Source: Lacinutrix algicola
GTDB taxonomy: Bacteria > Bacteroidota > Bacteroidia > Flavobacteriales > Flavobacteriaceae
Assembly: GCF_001418085.1 (NCBI RefSeq)
Contig: NZ_LIQH01000022.1
Coordinates: forward strand, 1-64,000
DNA length: 64,000 nucleotides
Direction: 5' to 3'
Part shown: positions 61,639 to 64,000 of the stretch, piece by piece
Layout: each line of letters begins with the position of its first letter
How positions within the stretch are numbered: the first letter of the stretch is position 1
Notes under the pieces: model-generated
Told to the model about the DNA's origin: nothing
Databases searched by the model: none
Seen by the model: only the letters and a program-made list of their open reading frames with translations
Program-made: the position numbers and the translations under genes

Positions 61639-62874
61639 ATGAATATAAATTTACTGAAATCTTCAATTAAAAAGAAGTCAGCAATACAAATTACAGGTTC
61701 AAAAAGTGAATCTAATAGATTGTTATTGTTGCAAGCATTATACCCAGAAATTAATATTGAGAATGTGTCTAATAGTGACGATTCTCAATTAATGACAAAA
61801 GCTTTAGCTGCTACCGAGCAAGTAATAGATATACATCATGCAGGAACAGCAATGCGTTTTCTAACTGCTTATTTTGCAACTCAAAATAATAGAGAAACAA
61901 TAATTACAGGTTCTAAACGTATGAAAGAGCGCCCAATTAAAATATTGGTAGATGCTTTAAATCAATTAGGTGCAGATATTTCATATAAAGAAAACGAAGG
62001 CTATCCGCCACTTTTAATAAAAGGAAAACAATTAACTAAAAACAAAGTATCGTTAGATGCTAATGTAAGTAGTCAATACATTTCGGCATTGTTACTTATT
62101 GCTTCAAAATTAGAAAACGGATTAGAATTAACCTTAAACGGAAAAATAACATCTGTGCCTTACATTAATATGACCTTGAGTTTGTTAAGTGAGTTAAATA
62201 TTGAAACTAAGTTTGAAGGCAATGTAATTACCGTAAAACCTTTACAGAAAAAGCTAGAGCCTAAAACTCTAACGGTGGAGTCAGACTGGTCTTCGGCGTC
62301 TTATTTTTATAGTATTGTGGCTTTAGCAGAAGTTGGAACTTCAATTGAAATTTCATCTTATAAAAAAGACAGTTTACAAGGCGATTCTGCATTAGCAGAA
62401 ATATATAAAAGCTTTGGAGTTTCAACGGTTTTTCAAGATAAAGGAGTACTTCTTACAAAGGAAAACGAAGTAAATAAAGAAACAGCAATAGATTTTAACT
62501 TGGCAAATTCGCCAGATATTGCACAAACAATTGCGGTTACAGCCTTTGCTTTAGGCTTAGAATCTAATTTAACAGGATTGCACACGCTTAAAATTAAAGA
62601 AACCGATAGATTGGAGGCTTTAAAAACGGAAATTGAAAAATTAGGTGGAGCAGTGGATATTACAAACGAAACACTTCATTTAAAAGTGACTAATAAAATT
62701 AAAGAAAACGTAGCAATAGCAACCTATAACGATCATAGGATGGCAATGGCTTTTGCGCCTTTAGCTTTAAAAACGCCTCTTGAAATTGAAGATTATATGG
62801 TGGTTTCAAAATCGTATCCAACCTTTTGGGACGATTTGAAACAACTAGGATTTGATATTAAAGCAATTAAATAA
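61639..62874 (+). CDS. aroA: 3-phosphoshikimate 1-carboxyvinyltransferase (EPSP synthase)
   Basis: Adds the enolpyruvyl group to shikimate 3-phosphate on the way to chorismate. The start at 61639 gives 411 residues; a longer frame from 61600 is rejected because its first codons are a repeat. Motifs: TGSKSESNRLLLL (about 18-30), HAGTAMRFLTAYFA (about 67-80) and DHRMAMAFAPLAL (about 369-381). It has no short-range aromatic partners here and is transcribed next to queA. Confidence 0.95.
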   Translation: MNINLLKSSIKKKSAIQITGSKSESNRLLLLQALYPEINIENVSNSDDSQLMTKALAATEQVIDIHHAGTAMRFLTAYFATQNNRETIITGSKRMKERPIKILVDALNQLGADISYKENEGYPPLLIKGKQLTKNKVSLDANVSSQYISALLLIASKLENGLELTLNGKITSVPYINMTLSLLSELNIETKFEGNVITVKPLQKKLEPKTLTVESDWSSASYFYSIVALAEVGTSIEISSYKKDSLQGDSALAEIYKSFGVSTVFQDKGVLLTKENEVNKETAIDFNLANSPDIAQTIAVTAFALGLESNLTGLHTLKIKETDRLEALKTEIEKLGGAVDITNETLHLKVTNKIKENVAIATYNDHRMAMAFAPLALKTPLEIEDYMVVSKSYPTFWDDLKQLGFDIKAIK

Positions 62875-62893
62875 ATAATAAACAGTCATTTAC

Positions 62894-62925
62894 TTGACAA
62901 CGCCTATCTTGAGATTGTATCTTTG
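62894..62925 (+). promoter_or_regulatory. Promoter of queA
   Basis: TTG at 62894-62896, a 21-base spacer and TATCTTTG at 62918-62925 match the flavobacterial consensus exactly. The start codon is 32 bases beyond. Confidence 0.65.
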
Positions 62926-62957
62926 CTACTTTCTAATACTAAAAACATACGATAAAC

Positions 62958-64000
62958 ATGAAAATGAAATTATCACACTTTAACTTCGAATTACCAGACG
63001 AGTTATTGGCAGAATATCCAGCAGAAAACAGAGACGAGTCTCGTTTAATGGTTCTTAACAGAAAAGAACAAACTATAGAACACAAGCAATTTAAAGATCT
63101 TATTGATTATTTTGAAGAAGACGATGTCATGATTCTTAATAACACAAAGGTTTTTCCTGCACGCTTATACGGAAACAAAGAAAAAACTGGAGCAAGAATT
63201 GAAGTGTTTTTATTACGTGAATTAAACGAAGAGCAACGCCTTTGGGATGTTTTAGTAGATCCAGCACGTAAAATTAGAATAGGAAATAAATTATACTTTG
63301 GTGATGACGAAACTTTAGTTGCCGAAGTAATAGATAACACAACATCAAGAGGTAGAACATTACGTTTTCTTTATGATGGGTCTTATACAGAATTCCGTAA
63401 GAAATTAACAGATTTAGGTGAAACACCATTGCCTAAGTATATTAAAAGAGATGTAGAACCTGAAGACGAAGAGCGTTACCAAACTATTTTCGCTAAAAAT
63501 GAAGGTGCTGTAGCAGCTCCAACAGCAGGAATGCATTTTTCTAAGCACTTATTAAAGCGTTTAGAAATTAAAGGAATCGATTTTGCTGAGGTAACTTTAC
63601 ATGTTGGTTTAGGGACTTTTAACTCTGTTGAGGTAGAAGATTTATCTAAGCATAAAATGGATAGTGAAGAAGTAACTATTGGACCAAAAACAGTAGAACA
63701 GATTAATACTGCGCTTAAAAACAGAAGACGTATTTGTGCTGTTGGTACAACTGCAATGCGTGCTGTAGAAAGTGCTGTATCTTCAAACCATACTTTAAAC
63801 GAAATTGATGGTTGGACAAATAAATTTATTTTCCCTCCTTACGATTTTAGTATAGCAAATGCTATGATTACTAACTTCCATACACCAAAATCGACATTAA
63901 TGATGATGACTTCTGCATTTGCAGGTCACGATTTTGTTATGCGTGCTTATGATGAAGCTGTAAAAGAAAAATACAAATTCTACAGTTATGGAGACGCGAT
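62958..64000 (+). CDS. queA: tRNA preQ1(34) S-adenosylmethionine ribosyltransferase-isomerase, 3' end outside window
   Basis: The frame from 62958 runs open to the window edge (347 codons visible). It begins [20 protein letters not shown], and carries the family segments [25 protein letters not shown] (about 181-193), [14 protein letters not shown] and FYSYGDA at the edge, where the family ends about five residues later. The enzyme transfers ribose from SAM to preQ1 in tRNA. Nearly full-length. Confidence 0.95.
   Translation, partial: MKMKLSHFNFELPDELLAEYPAENRDESRLMVLNRKEQTIEHKQFKDLIDYFEEDDVMILNNTKVFPARLYGNKEKTGARIEVFLLRELNEEQRLWDVLVDPARKIRIGNKLYFGDDETLVAEVIDNTTSRGRTLRFLYDGSYTEFRKKLTDLGETPLPKYIKRDVEPEDEERYQTIFAKNEGAVAAPTAGMHFSKHLLKRLEIKGIDFAEVTLHVGLGTFNSVEVEDLSKHKMDSEEVTIGPKTVEQINTALKNRRRICAVGTTAMRAVESAVSSNHTLNEIDGWTNKFIFPPYDFSIANAMITNFHTPKSTLMMMTSAFAGHDFVMRAYDEAVKEKYKFYSYGDA

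Noticed and set aside
63107-63340. Minus-strand frame of 77 codons
   Set aside because: Shadow inside queA.

Overview
The window is about 64 kb of AT-rich chromosome from a member of the Flavobacteriaceae (Bacteroidota). The evidence is the gliding-motility ABC ATPase GldA, a type IX secretion sorting domain, GLPGLI and DUF3857 families, a membrane pyrophosphatase of flavobacterial type, promoters of the form TTG-N17-23-TAnnTTTG, and a lack of clear Shine-Dalgarno sequences. I see no phage, insertion sequence or CRISPR array. Genus-level assignment is not possible by eye.

Layout. 1-2.6 kb: a secreted coiled-coil repeat protein (108-residue repeats, minus strand) whose frame is broken by three small insertions at the window edge. 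2.8-18 kb: tRNA-Gly, dipeptidase E, two carboxypeptidase-regulatory-like proteins, a DUF6702-like/M1 peptidase pair, membrane pyrophosphatase, an App1-like phosphatase, a deoxynucleoside kinase, a GLPGLI/outer-membrane-barrel pair and tRNA-Tyr. 18-32 kb: metK on the minus strand behind a leader that looks like a SAM-II pseudoknot riboswitch, and on the plus strand a SAM-I riboswitch followed by metY, osmC-like, a metX-aspartokinase-homoserine dehydrogenase fusion, metZ, rhodanese, split metH and metF. 32-42 kb: an Rrf2 regulator and the assimilatory sulfate cluster (DUF2061, cysH, cysD, cysN, HEPN-fused sulfite reductase, two siroheme genes, ferredoxin reductase, cysE, cysM). 42-47 kb: PagL-like outer-membrane protein, GIN-domain lipoprotein, membrane AraC regulator, small lipoprotein, gldA. 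47-51.5 kb: an aromatic operon (pheA, aminotransferase, tyrA, DAHP synthase/chorismate mutase) preceded by an apparent leader-peptide attenuator. 51.5-64 kb: M48 protease, a secreted unknown, a small T9SS cargo, rsgA, dtd, two DUF3857 proteins, a YdjM-like membrane protein, a MazG-like hydrolase, aroA and the start of queA.

How it fits together. From 20.1 to 42.3 kb every gene is on the plus strand and forms one sulfur-amino-acid block: sulfate to sulfide to cysteine, and aspartate to homoserine to O-acetylhomoserine to homocysteine to methionine, with metK next door making SAM. Control appears layered: two different SAM riboswitch classes facing away from each other in one intergenic region, and an inverted-repeat operator (CCTA-N9-TAGG type) before both cys transcription units, next to an Rrf2 gene.

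The most notable observations are the aromatic leader-peptide attenuator at 47.3 kb, the metK leader with a perfect anti-aptamer complement, the three-enzyme MetX-AK-HSD fusion, the shared cys operator, and a family of palindromic intergenic elements, one of which has been absorbed into the C-terminus of metH.
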